64,000 nt of DNA from the NCBI GenBank assembly GCA_028736075.1, contig CP117875.1:248001-312000 (forward strand). The letters are read 5' to 3'. Shown piece after piece: positions 42,843 through 50,946 of this stretch (the stretch's first letter is position 1; every line of letters begins with the position of its first letter). Below the pieces are notes generated by a model. That model saw only the letters and a program-made list of their open reading frames with translations. It had not been told where the DNA came from and made no database searches. The position numbers were made by a program, and so were the translations under genes. This DNA comes from Chryseobacterium sp. KACC 21268. GTDB lineage: Bacteria > Bacteroidota > Bacteroidia > Flavobacteriales > Weeksellaceae.

Positions 42843-43217
42843 ATGCAAACCATTCTTACCAACTTTTACACTTTAGAATCATCCGAAAAATCAGAGAATG
42901 GAAGTTTCATTGCGAAGATAAAACTCAATCCAAATCACGAGATTTTCAAAGGTCATTTTCCTGGAAATCCTGTGACGCCAGGTGTTTGTATGATGCAGAT
43001 TGTGAAAGACTTGACGGAAAATTTCACCGCTTCAAAATTGTTTTTGAAATCCGCTTCCAATGTAAAGTTTATGGCCATCATCAATCCTTTTGAAACGCCA
43101 GATTTGGTTTTACAATTGGACATCACCGAAAAAGATGGCGAACTGAAAGTAAAGAACACGACCAGTTTTGGCGAAACAATTGCATTGAAACTGTCAGTTA
43201 ATTACACCAAAATCTAA
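42843..43217 (+). CDS. FabZ/FabA-like hotdog protein with His but no catalytic Glu
   Basis: The 124-residue protein carries HEIFKGHFPGNPVTPGVCMM, the dehydratase motif with catalytic His38. Fourteen residues on, where FabZ has Glu and FabA Asp, it has Gln52 (MMQIVKD). This is the mirror image of the two hotdog proteins at 29655 and 30231, which keep the Glu but lack the His. In hotdog dimers the site is shared between subunits, so mixed complexes would restore the pair. It starts 3 bp after the lipoprotein gene. Role: dehydration in the polyene cycle. Confidence 0.82.
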   Translation: MQTILTNFYTLESSEKSENGSFIAKIKLNPNHEIFKGHFPGNPVTPGVCMMQIVKDLTENFTASKLFLKSASNVKFMAIINPFETPDLVLQLDITEKDGELKVKNTTSFGETIALKLSVNYTKI

Positions 43218-43221
43218 GGTT

Positions 43222-43704
43222 ATGAAATTGATTTTCACTTTGATGTTCACATTCTTCTCATTCTTCCAATCGGATTTGGAATCTTTGAGAACCAGCTATT
43301 CCAAAGCAAATTCATCCAACGAGAATGCTAAGAATTTCATTGCTTTGGCTGAGAAAAAATCATCAAACGACCCCGTAATTTCCGCTTACAAATCAGCTTC
43401 TAAAATCTTGGAAGCGAAAGTGACGACCGAAAAAAACAAACGAAAATCCTTTGTAAAATCGGGCGCAACTACCTTGGAAAGCCTCATTTCGAGCAATCCA
43501 AACAACGCAGAATTACGTGTCATCAGAATGAGCGTTCAGGAAAATATCCCGAAAATTGTGGGTTATAACAAGAATCTGAAAGAAGACAAAACCTTCCTTA
43601 TCAACAACTACAGCAAGCAAAACGCTGACCTGAAAAGCTACATCAAACAGTTTGCTGGGCAATCCAAAACGATGACGGCTTCCGAAAAAGCTTCATTCAA
43701 ATAA
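43222..43704 (+). CDS. Hypothetical secreted helical protein
   Basis: A 160-residue protein with a short signal peptide (MKLIFTLMFTFFSFFQS) and a helical mature part with repeated Lys/Ser/Asn-rich segments (SLRTSYSKANSSNENAKNFIALAEKK). I do not recognise a family. It starts 4 bp after the hotdog gene, and its stop overlaps the next start (TAATG), so it is translated with the operon. It may be a periplasmic accessory of pigment transfer. No catalytic motif is visible. Confidence 0.65.
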   Translation: MKLIFTLMFTFFSFFQSDLESLRTSYSKANSSNENAKNFIALAEKKSSNDPVISAYKSASKILEAKVTTEKNKRKSFVKSGATTLESLISSNPNNAELRVIRMSVQENIPKIVGYNKNLKEDKTFLINNYSKQNADLKSYIKQFAGQSKTMTASEKASFK

Positions 43705-44873
43705 TGACCATCCACGAAGTACGAAACGCCATCTTCGAAAGGAAAATCTGTGTTTTAATCCCTACTTACAACAACGAAAAAACACTGAAACGCGTCATCG
43801 ACGGCGTTCTGGATTACACCCAAAACATCATTGTTGTAAACGACGGTTCCACGGATTCTACTTCGTCCATTTTGAGTGATTACGAAATTTCAATCATTAA
43901 TTTGCCCGAAAACAAAGGCAAAGGAAATGCTCTGAAAATCGGTTTCAGAAAAGCTTTGGAACTTGGATTTGATTTTGCCATCACGATAGATTCCGACGGT
44001 CAGCATTATCCAGACGATATTCCCGTTTTTGTGGAGGCTTTGCTTGCGGAAAATGAAGATGTTTTGCTCATCGGCAACCGGAATATGTCGCAAGATGGCA
44101 TTCCGAAGAAAAGTAGTTTCGGAAACAATTTTTCCAACTTCTGGTTTTGGTTCGAGACCGGAATCAAGCTTCAGGACACGCAATCCGGCTATCGACTTTA
44201 TCCATTAAACAAAATCCCAAAAAAATATTTCACGCCAAAATTCGAGTTCGAAATCGAGATTATCGTACGAACTGCGTGGAAAAATATTCCGGTTAAAAAT
44301 GTTCCAGTGAAAGTCCTTTACGACCCAGCGGAACGGGTTTCTCATTTCCGACCTTTCAAAGATTTTACTCGAATCAGTATTCTGAATACCATACTGGTTA
44401 TCATCACTTTAGCCTACATCAAACCTCGGAATTTTATTCATAATTTCAGGAAGAAAAGTTTCAAAAGATTCATCAAAGAAGATGTTTTGGAAAGCGATGG
44501 AAGCAACCGTACCAAGGCGTTTTCCATTGCGTTGGGCGCGTTCATTGGATTGTCTCCGGTGTGGGGTTTTCAGACGGCTTTGACGATATCTTTAGCTGTT
44601 ATTTTCAAGCTCAACAAAGTGCTGGCATTCGTCTCTTCCAACATCAGTTTTCCGCCGTTCATTCCGCTCATTATTGCGGGTTCTCTGTTTATTGGTGCGC
44701 CTTTCGTGGATGGGGAAACCAATTTTCTGAATCACGAAATCAACTTTGAACTGGTCAAAAACCATCTGCTTCAATACATTATCGGCAGTATGATTTTGGC
44801 AACTTCGGTCTCCACAATTCTGGGCGTTGGTTTTTATCTTTTCCTCAACAAAGTCAATCCCGAAAACGGTTAG
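43704..44873 (+). CDS. Glycosyltransferase family 2 fused to DUF2062
   Basis: The 389-residue protein has an N-terminal GT-A domain (CVLIPTYNNEKTLKRVIDG, IIVVNDGSTDSTSS, ITIDSDGQHYPDD with the DxD-like metal site). It resembles dolichol-phosphate mannose synthase-type enzymes. From about residue 270 there is a DUF2062 domain with membrane helices (IALGAFIGLSPVWGFQTALT, FIPLIIAGSLFIGAPF). A GT2 of this sort is regularly present in aryl-polyene loci and may add a sugar or sugar phosphate to a lipid carrier of the pigment. It is the last plus-strand gene before the strand switch. Confidence 0.88.
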   Translation: MTIHEVRNAIFERKICVLIPTYNNEKTLKRVIDGVLDYTQNIIVVNDGSTDSTSSILSDYEISIINLPENKGKGNALKIGFRKALELGFDFAITIDSDGQHYPDDIPVFVEALLAENEDVLLIGNRNMSQDGIPKKSSFGNNFSNFWFWFETGIKLQDTQSGYRLYPLNKIPKKYFTPKFEFEIEIIVRTAWKNIPVKNVPVKVLYDPAERVSHFRPFKDFTRISILNTILVIITLAYIKPRNFIHNFRKKSFKRFIKEDVLESDGSNRTKAFSIALGAFIGLSPVWGFQTALTISLAVIFKLNKVLAFVSSNISFPPFIPLIIAGSLFIGAPFVDGETNFLNHEINFELVKNHLLQYIIGSMILATSVSTILGVGFYLFLNKVNPENG

Positions 44874-44882
44874 AATGATTTG

Positions 44883-44952
44883 GGCAACTTATCCGCCTTC
44901 CACTCCCAATTGTCACTCTGAGGCTCTCGAAGAATCCGTTCAAGTCGGGTTG
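44883..44952. repeat. Left copy of an inverted repeat bounding a two-gene block
   Basis: The 50 bases 44903-44952 match the reverse complement of 48313-48362 at 45 positions. Outside them GGCAACTTATCCG at 44883-44895 matches the reverse complement of 48394-48407, with about 27 bases absent from the left copy. The pair is 3.4 kb apart and encloses the C45 and oxidoreductase genes. Confidence 0.8.
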
Positions 44953-44997
44953 AGCTTCGCAGAGTTTAACGCTTTCCATTAATCTGACGATTAGTCA

Positions 44998-46644
44998 TTA
45001 TTTCAACTTTCTCAAAGTCTTCTTCAGATATTTCTCAACATTCTTTTTGTCGGGAACCGTTGTAATCTCCTTCTTCAAAGCTTTTTCAAATTCAATTTTC
45101 GCTTTCTGATAATCTTTTTGATTGAAATAATATTTCCCAGCTTGATAATAAACCAACCAAAAATCAGGATTTAAAGCTTGATAATGATTGATAAATTTAT
45201 CAGACAAAATTTTGTTTTCATCAAACGGAGAACTCAGTTTTTTAAATTCCTCATAATTTTTGAATTCCTGAGAATCCACAAAAGAATCTTTCGCAATATT
45301 CAGATTTGAAGTCGCAAATTTTCCAGTTTTCAATCGCTCATCAGAGAAGATTTTATTGAGGTCATAACAGACAAATTCGCCTAATTGATAAGGATTTGAC
45401 GACACCCAAACCAATCGTTTCTCCGGCGAAAAAATCACAGCGTGATGCGCCAAAAGTTGGTTCAAAGCCTTCTCATTTCCATAACCGATTTGTGCTCCTT
45501 TCAAACCAGATTTATCTCGTAAAATCGAAGCCAATTTTTCAGGATTCAATTTTGGATTTTCTGTCAACAATTCCTGAAGTTTTTCATAACGATATTCCGA
45601 ATGGCTTTCCGCAATGTGCTTCTGATTTCGCTCGTCATCTTTGTAAGCCTCAGACTGAAAGTGATTCGTACAAACCAATTGACTCGAATTTTCCAATTTA
45701 AAAACCCCGAAATTATCCGGCGAAACTTCAATGATTACAGCACTTTTATCATTCGCACTTCCAACCAAAATCGATTCTGAAACGAAGACTTTCCGTTTTT
45801 TTGCAATCGCAATCGCTTCATCAATATTTTTAGCAAACTGTAGAATTTCACGAGTCACAAGCGAAATCGGTGTTTTCGCGGTCATCGGAATTTTGGATTT
45901 TCCAGCGTTGATTGTAACTGTGATTCCTTCCTTATTCATTCCCGAAACCACGCCAATCATTCCCGGCCAACTGACCGACATATATGGAATTCCGTTTTCT
46001 GGTTCTACAAATTCTACCAACTTATTTTTGGCAAAATCGTCGCCGACATAAAAATCGAAATTTCTTCCAATCAGCAAATCGCCGTCTTCCGTATTTTCGT
46101 TCCAAACAGCGAGTGAAGAACAGCCAACCATCGCCAAATCCTGCATTGCGTGACCGATGTCGTGCGCGCCGTGCAAGTACAAACTTCGAAGATATTTTGG
46201 CGCAATGAAGTTGTATTTATCTGATGAGCATTGGGATAAACCATAGATTTCGCTTTGATAATCTTCCCGAACATTCAGATACATTTTCCGATTGTACCAT
46301 TTCAAAAAACCATTCAACAGTTTTTGTTTGAATTTTGATGGCACAAAGCCTTCAACCTTGGAAAAGAAAATTGTTTCCTGATTTTGCATCAGATTCTGTG
46401 TCAAAGCACCGTTGTTATAGCCCAACTGCAATGGATTTCCGTGGATGTAGAGTTCCCAAAGTTGCTGTTTATTTTTGGTCAGATAATTTTGATTAAAGCT
46501 AAAAGTTGAGTCGTTTATTATTTTAACTTTCGGGATTTCAAGAGAATATTGGCTGATTTGCGGAACGTGATTGATGGACTTTGAAACGCCACACGAAATG
46601 ACATTTAAAACAAAAAACAGATAAAGTAGAACTCTATTTTTCAT
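44998..46644 (-). CDS. C45-type Ntn-hydrolase lipoprotein (autoproteolytic acyltransferase/hydrolase)
   Basis: The 548-residue protein has a lipoprotein signal (lipobox VISC, Cys18). MVGCSSLAVWNENTEDGDLLIGRNFDF gives the Gly-Cys175 autocleavage site and following strands of the penicillin acyltransferase/C45 family. VSWPGMIGVVSGMNKEGITV continues the Ntn fold. The last ~60 residues form a TPR-like pair of helices (VYYQAGKYYFNQKDYQKAKIEFEKAL). Such enzymes hydrolyse or exchange amide and ester bonds. Its 5' end overlaps the 3' end of the oxidoreductase gene by 11 bp. It could act on the pigment ester outside the cytoplasm; the reaction is unknown. Confidence 0.8.
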   Translation of the reverse strand: MKNRVLLYLFFVLNVISCGVSKSINHVPQISQYSLEIPKVKIINDSTFSFNQNYLTKNKQQLWELYIHGNPLQLGYNNGALTQNLMQNQETIFFSKVEGFVPSKFKQKLLNGFLKWYNRKMYLNVREDYQSEIYGLSQCSSDKYNFIAPKYLRSLYLHGAHDIGHAMQDLAMVGCSSLAVWNENTEDGDLLIGRNFDFYVGDDFAKNKLVEFVEPENGIPYMSVSWPGMIGVVSGMNKEGITVTINAGKSKIPMTAKTPISLVTREILQFAKNIDEAIAIAKKRKVFVSESILVGSANDKSAVIIEVSPDNFGVFKLENSSQLVCTNHFQSEAYKDDERNQKHIAESHSEYRYEKLQELLTENPKLNPEKLASILRDKSGLKGAQIGYGNEKALNQLLAHHAVIFSPEKRLVWVSSNPYQLGEFVCYDLNKIFSDERLKTGKFATSNLNIAKDSFVDSQEFKNYEEFKKLSSPFDENKILSDKFINHYQALNPDFWLVYYQAGKYYFNQKDYQKAKIEFEKALKKEITTVPDKKNVEKYLKKTLRKLK

Positions 46645-48166
46645 CGGCTTGATTTAAAACTTGAGTCAATCTTTCGTCAATCAATTCTTTTCCCAGAATC
46701 TCCGAGCAAGTGTTGAACGCGCCAATTGTACATCCCAAAATCCCGTGCATATTCACGCTTTGACCTGTCAGAAAAAGGTTACTGACCTTGGTTTTCGGCG
46801 AGAAAATCGTTTTCATCGGATTGGACGAATCTTTCGTATAGCCGTACATATTTCCCTTGTAACCGCCGATGTAATCGCGGTAAGAAAGTGGCGAAGAGGT
46901 GTGAACAGCTTTGATTTGAGAACGCAGTTCCGGAAATTTCTTTTCGATTTCAGAAATCAACTTTTCAGCTTTTTCAGTTTTGAATGCTTCGTAATTTTTT
47001 CCCCGTTCGTGTTCTTCAGCAACCGTGTTGAAAGTGTTTTCCCATTGTTTTACCTCATCATAATTCATATAAGTCAGAATGGTCAAACTTTCTGCGAACT
47101 CAGGATTCTGTTTGGAAGCCGTTGCGGAAAGCATATAAGATTCTGGCCAATTTTCCTCAGAATAATCGGACTGATTCCAGATATTTTCTTCGTTTTTATA
47201 ATGGTAATAATTGAAATTAAAATGTTTGAAAGTCTTCGGTTTTAGAACAATGTAAACGCTGAAACACGAACTTATCGGTTCTAACTCATCAATTCTTTTG
47301 GTGAAAGATTTCTTAAAATGTTCTTTACCAATCAAATCCAAAGTTGTTTTTATCTCAATATTCGAAATGAATTTTTCCGCAAAATATTCTTTTCCGGTTT
47401 TGGTTTTTACGGATTTCAAAATTTGTTCCTCATCGAAAATCATCTCTGAAACTTCGGAATGTTTATAGACTTCTGCGCCGTAATTTCTCAATTGTTTAAT
47501 CAGTAATTTTGAGATTTGACTTCCGCCGTTCGTACATTTATACGCACTTTGAATGTACGAATTGACAGTCAAGGCGTGAACATACAAAGGCGTTTTATCC
47601 GAACCTGCATAAAGAAAATTGGAGCCTGCTAAAACCGTTTGCAATTTCTTGTTTGATGTAATTGATGCTATAAAATCTTTGGCATTAATGTAAAGAATGT
47701 CTTCATCATATTTTCCATCGCCCACAAGATTGTACCTTGGAAATTGATTGCAAACGCTTTGAATTTCATTAACATAACTAATTAAATTCTCTCGCTCCTC
47801 AGGAAAAATAATTGATAATTGATTTACAAAATTGTCGTAACCTTGAGAATGTGGATATTCGATTTCGTCGTTTTCAAAAGTGATTTTGTCGAATCCGATT
47901 TCGTCCATTTTCTCGAGATTCAAATCTTGGATGATGCCGAGATATTTAAAATATTGATGGAGATTCTGACCTTCGGAAAGTCCACCCAAATAATGGACGC
48001 CTGTATCGAAAATGAGTTTGTCACGCGAAAAGGTTTGGAGGTTTCCGCCGTATTGGTTATTCTTTTCTAATACGCATACTTTCAGTCCCTCTTTCGCCAA
48101 AACCAAGGCAGAAACAAGTCCACCAATTCCGCTTCCGATGACTAGTATGTCGTATTGTTTTTTCAA
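46634..48166 (-). CDS. CrtI/RetSat-like FAD-dependent oxidoreductase
   Basis: A 510-residue flavoprotein with the dinucleotide motif DILVIGSGIGGLVSALVLAKEG followed by VCVLEKNNQYGGNLQTF, as in phytoene desaturases and retinol saturases. Near the C-terminus NLFLTGQSVNMHGILGCTIG is the second FAD contact. These enzymes add or remove hydrogens along polyenes. In this locus it may adjust the unsaturation of the aryl polyene, although no carotenoid gene is near. It is translated with the C45 lipoprotein gene (11-bp overlap), and the two form a unit enclosed by inverted repeats. Confidence 0.85.
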   Translation of the reverse strand: MKKQYDILVIGSGIGGLVSALVLAKEGLKVCVLEKNNQYGGNLQTFSRDKLIFDTGVHYLGGLSEGQNLHQYFKYLGIIQDLNLEKMDEIGFDKITFENDEIEYPHSQGYDNFVNQLSIIFPEERENLISYVNEIQSVCNQFPRYNLVGDGKYDEDILYINAKDFIASITSNKKLQTVLAGSNFLYAGSDKTPLYVHALTVNSYIQSAYKCTNGGSQISKLLIKQLRNYGAEVYKHSEVSEMIFDEEQILKSVKTKTGKEYFAEKFISNIEIKTTLDLIGKEHFKKSFTKRIDELEPISSCFSVYIVLKPKTFKHFNFNYYHYKNEENIWNQSDYSEENWPESYMLSATASKQNPEFAESLTILTYMNYDEVKQWENTFNTVAEEHERGKNYEAFKTEKAEKLISEIEKKFPELRSQIKAVHTSSPLSYRDYIGGYKGNMYGYTKDSSNPMKTIFSPKTKVSNLFLTGQSVNMHGILGCTIGAFNTCSEILGKELIDERLTQVLNQADEK

Positions 48167-48250
48167 TTTTTTTGAAGTGAGATGTTAGAATTTAGATAAG
48201 AGTATATTCAATGAATTTTATTTTTTCACTCATTGGTGACTGCTAAATTT

Positions 48251-48271
48251 AGATTCCTACGGAATGACAAA
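48251..48271. repeat. Solo half of the 21-bp dispersed repeat
   Basis: AGATTCCTACGGAATGACAA plus one base matches the right arm at 40790-40810 with a single difference. No partner arm is found nearby. It lies in the 256-bp gap before the CrtI-like gene, next to the larger repeat at 48313-48407. Confidence 0.6.
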
Positions 48272-48312
48272 ATTGGGTTTTTAATTTGAAATGTTAATCT
48301 ACGACAAATCTG

Positions 48313-48407
48313 CAACCCGGCTTGAGCGGACCCTTCGAGAGCTTCAGAGTGACAATTGGGAGCCCTTCGACTTCGCTCAGGATAAACTACAGACGGATTA
48401 AGTTGCC
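48313..48407. repeat. Right copy of the inverted repeat bounding the two-gene block
   Basis: This copy, 95 bases long, is the reverse complement of 44883-44952 with an extra internal segment (CCTTCGACTTCGCTCAGGAT). Sequences of that wording are, from memory, a widespread dispersed repeat in Chryseobacterium-like genomes. It fills most of the gap between the LpxL-like and CrtI-like genes. Confidence 0.75.
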
Positions 48408-48423
48408 ATAAATATATTGAAAA

Positions 48424-49308
48424 TCAATCAATATCGTCCCAAAAGTCGAAGTAATTGAACCATTGGAGTGGATATTTTTTGAGCATCGATTCCAGATTTT
48501 GGACGTAGGAGTTGAGCAAGCCTTGAGAATCGCGGTTTTTGATGTTCTGAGCGACTCGCGCATAGAGATGATAATGGAGATTTTTTTCCTTCATCACATA
48601 AACATAAACCACGGGAACGCGCAATCTGGAGGCGATGAGAAAAGGTCCAGCGGGAAATTTGGCGGTTTTTCCGAGCAAGTCGGCTTCCAGAAATTTGGAG
48701 CCTTCGAAATATCGGTCGCCTGTGAAACAAATCAGTTCGTTGTTGGACAAAGCTTCGTTGATTCGGAAAATGTGCGACATATCGTCCTTCACAAAAATGA
48801 ATTTGATGTTGCTTTTCTTGACGGAGATGCTTTCCATATATTCTCTGATGGCCGTCACTTCCTGGTCTGTCGTGACAAGGTTGATTTGCGCATCAAAATC
48901 GATGTCGGCAAAAAAATTTTCAGCGATTTCGAAATTTCCGATGTGTGCGCTAATGAGAACTCCACCTTTTTTCTCAGCGAGAAGGTTTTTGAGATTTTCA
49001 ATGCCATCGAATTCGTAGGTGAATCGGTTTCTTAAACCAACAGAAATGGCGGTTTTGTCAATCAAAACTTTACCGAAGACAAAATAGCTTTTGAAAACGG
49101 AAAATTTGGTTTTCAAAGCACTGAAATTCAGTCTGTTTTTAAAATAATAAGAAATATATTGGTTGCTTTTCTTCTCGAAAATGAAGTAGTAGGTCGCAAC
49201 GAAATAGAGGACAAAATAGGAGCTTCGGATTCCGATATTCTTGATGCACCAAACGAAAATCTGGTAACCTAATATCGTTCCTTTGGATTTGCCTTTCCAT
49301 TTGTTCAT
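48424..49308 (-). CDS. LpxL/HtrB-like lipid acyltransferase
   Basis: The 294-residue protein has one N-terminal hydrophobic helix (IGIRSSYFVLYFVATYYFIF) and the lysophospholipid acyltransferase motifs: LISAHIGNFEIAE (HX4E) and later ICFTGDRYFEGSKF and FPAGPFLIASRLRVPVVYVY. Family members move an acyl chain from ACP to lipid A at the inner membrane. Aryl-polyene loci typically hold one such enzyme, thought to attach the polyene to its lipid head group. It is 72 bp downstream of the second acyl carrier protein gene and is one candidate for the ester-forming step. Confidence 0.87.
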   Translation of the reverse strand: MNKWKGKSKGTILGYQIFVWCIKNIGIRSSYFVLYFVATYYFIFEKKSNQYISYYFKNRLNFSALKTKFSVFKSYFVFGKVLIDKTAISVGLRNRFTYEFDGIENLKNLLAEKKGGVLISAHIGNFEIAENFFADIDFDAQINLVTTDQEVTAIREYMESISVKKSNIKFIFVKDDMSHIFRINEALSNNELICFTGDRYFEGSKFLEADLLGKTAKFPAGPFLIASRLRVPVVYVYVMKEKNLHYHLYARVAQNIKNRDSQGLLNSYVQNLESMLKKYPLQWFNYFDFWDDID

Positions 49309-49380
49309 AGTTTCAATTTAACAATAAATCAATTTAACAGTTTGACAATGATTTAGAATACTATTAGATTGAAAAAATTG
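49309..49380. repeat. Intergenic repeat of the AACAATGTA/TACATTG type (copy 3, weak)
   Basis: TTTAACAATAAATCAATTTAACAG and an ATTGTTA end recall the gaps around the first carrier protein gene. The match is looser than in copies 1, 2 and 4. Confidence 0.35.
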
Positions 49381-49632
49381 TTACGCCTTTTCAGTAATTT
49401 TTTGTTCTATCGTGTTATAGAAATCTTCAAACGTGATGACTTTTTTGAAGTCCGCCTCACCCAATTTTACACCAAAATTAGACTCGATAACCACGACCAT
49501 ATCGATATAATCCAGGCTGTCCAAGCCCAGTGTGGTTTTGAAGTTGGCATCATTGGCGATATCATCGCGGTCCACCTCAAATTCATTGACAAGAAAATCA
49601 TTAGCAATCGTAATAATTTTTTCTTTTTCCAT
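49381..49632 (-). CDS. Acyl carrier protein (second)
   Basis: An 83-residue acidic carrier protein with phosphopantetheine Ser39 in TLGLDSLDYIDMVV. It begins 8 bp after a ketosynthase stop and precedes the LpxL-like gene, so it probably serves that ketosynthase and the acyl transfer. Its sequence differs clearly from the carrier at 38127, so the two are not recent duplicates and likely have separate partners. Confidence 0.93.
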   Translation of the reverse strand: MEKEKIITIANDFLVNEFEVDRDDIANDANFKTTLGLDSLDYIDMVVVIESNFGVKLGEADFKKVITFEDFYNTIEQKITEKA

Positions 49633-49640
49633 AACTTTAT

Positions 49641-50861
49641 TTAAACAAATTTTTTAACAATCAATGCAGAATTGGTTCCTCCAAATCCGAAAGAATTCGA
49701 CAAAAATACGTCAATTTTTTGATTTTTGGTTTCGGTGATGAGATTTATCTTTTTTGCGTCGTCGTCTGGATTTTCGAGATTGATGTTTGGTGCGATGAAA
49801 TCATTCTGCATCATTAGAATAGAATACACAACTTCACTTGCGCCAGCCATCCAACATTCGTGGCCGGTCATAGATTTGGTGGAGCTTACAGGAATTTCGT
49901 TTCCGAAAATCTCGTGGATTGCTTTTGCTTCATTCGCATCGCCCAAAGGTGTGGAAGTGGCGTGGGCATTGATATAATCGATATCTTTTGGCGTGAGGTC
50001 GGCTTGTTTCAGAGACCTTTCCATTGCTAGAGCTGGCCCGTCGACATTCGGTGTAGAAATGTGTCCGCCGTTGGAAGAAAATCCGTAGCCGACAATTTCG
50101 GCTAAAATATTGGCACCTCTCCTCTGTGCAGATTCCAGGCTTTCAACAATCAAGGTTGCTGCGCCACCGCTTGGAATCAGTCCATCACGTCCGGCATCAA
50201 ATGGTCTGGAAGCTTTCGCAGGTTCATCTTCACGAACAGAGAAAACGCCTAAGCCATCGAAACTTGCCATTGAAAATTTGTTGGTTTCCTGGGCGCCTCC
50301 GCAAACAACAATGTCTTGCATTCCGTTCTTAATCAGCAAATAAGCTAAACCTAAAGAATGAGAACCGCTGGCGCAAGCCGCACTAATTGTCAAATTAATT
50401 CCTCTCAGTTTGAAAATCGTTGAAAGGTTCATCGTCACAGTGGAATTCATTGATTTGAAAATCGCCCCTGAACCCATCAATGTGGTGTCGTGCTTTTCTC
50501 TCACGGTGTCAATTGCTTCTACAACTGCCTGAGAAACACTGTCATTACCGTATAAAATTCCGACTTCGTTGGCATCAAGAAATTCCTGTTCAATGCCAGC
50601 CTGCTTTAAAGCGTCAATCGTTGCCAGATAAGCATATTCGCTTTCTTCGCCCATACTGATGCGCTGTCTTCTGCTGAGAAGGCTCTTCAAATCTGGCTTG
50701 GGAACACGGCCTGTTAAACCTGACCTGTAGCCAAATTCCTTTCTTTCCTCATCCAAAACAATTCCGGATTTTCCGTGATAGAGCGATTCTTTAACTTCTT
50801 CCAAAGAAATCCCAATGCAGGAATAAATTCCCATTCCGGTAATGACGACTCTGTTTTCCAT
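49641..50861 (-). CDS. Beta-ketoacyl-ACP synthase II-like
   Basis: The 406-residue FabF-type enzyme has a complete active site: Cys in TISAACASGSHSLG (residue ~161), His in NAHATSTPLGDANE, Lys in SSTKSMTGHECWMAGA and the adjacent His. The Glu-Cys-Trp after GH replaces the usual Leu-Gly-Ala, so the pocket is altered. It is the fourth ketosynthase-type protein of the locus, counting the chain-length factor, and lies with ACP and FabG on a minus-strand operon. It may start the chain on the aryl unit. Confidence 0.9.
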   Translation of the reverse strand: MENRVVITGMGIYSCIGISLEEVKESLYHGKSGIVLDEERKEFGYRSGLTGRVPKPDLKSLLSRRQRISMGEESEYAYLATIDALKQAGIEQEFLDANEVGILYGNDSVSQAVVEAIDTVREKHDTTLMGSGAIFKSMNSTVTMNLSTIFKLRGINLTISAACASGSHSLGLAYLLIKNGMQDIVVCGGAQETNKFSMASFDGLGVFSVREDEPAKASRPFDAGRDGLIPSGGAATLIVESLESAQRRGANILAEIVGYGFSSNGGHISTPNVDGPALAMERSLKQADLTPKDIDYINAHATSTPLGDANEAKAIHEIFGNEIPVSSTKSMTGHECWMAGASEVVYSILMMQNDFIAPNINLENPDDDAKKINLITETKNQKIDVFLSNSFGFGGTNSALIVKKFV

Positions 50862-50946
50862 TTTTAAAATTTAACAATGTATCAGTCTAGCTATGTAACA
50901 ATTACAATCATTGGTAAACTGGTAAATTTTTAGATTGTTACATTGA
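50862..50946. repeat. Intergenic repeat of the AACAATGTA/TACATTG type (copy 4)
   Basis: AACAATGTATCAGTCTAGCT and CATTGGTAAACTGGTAAATT match words in copies 1 and 2, and GTTACATTG lies at the far end. It sits between the FabG and ketosynthase genes. Confidence 0.5.

Noticed and set aside
46634-48166. Carotenoid cluster because of the CrtI-like gene
   Set aside because: No phytoene synthase, GGPP synthase or lycopene cyclase is near; the surrounding genes belong to aryl-polyene and resorcinol synthesis.
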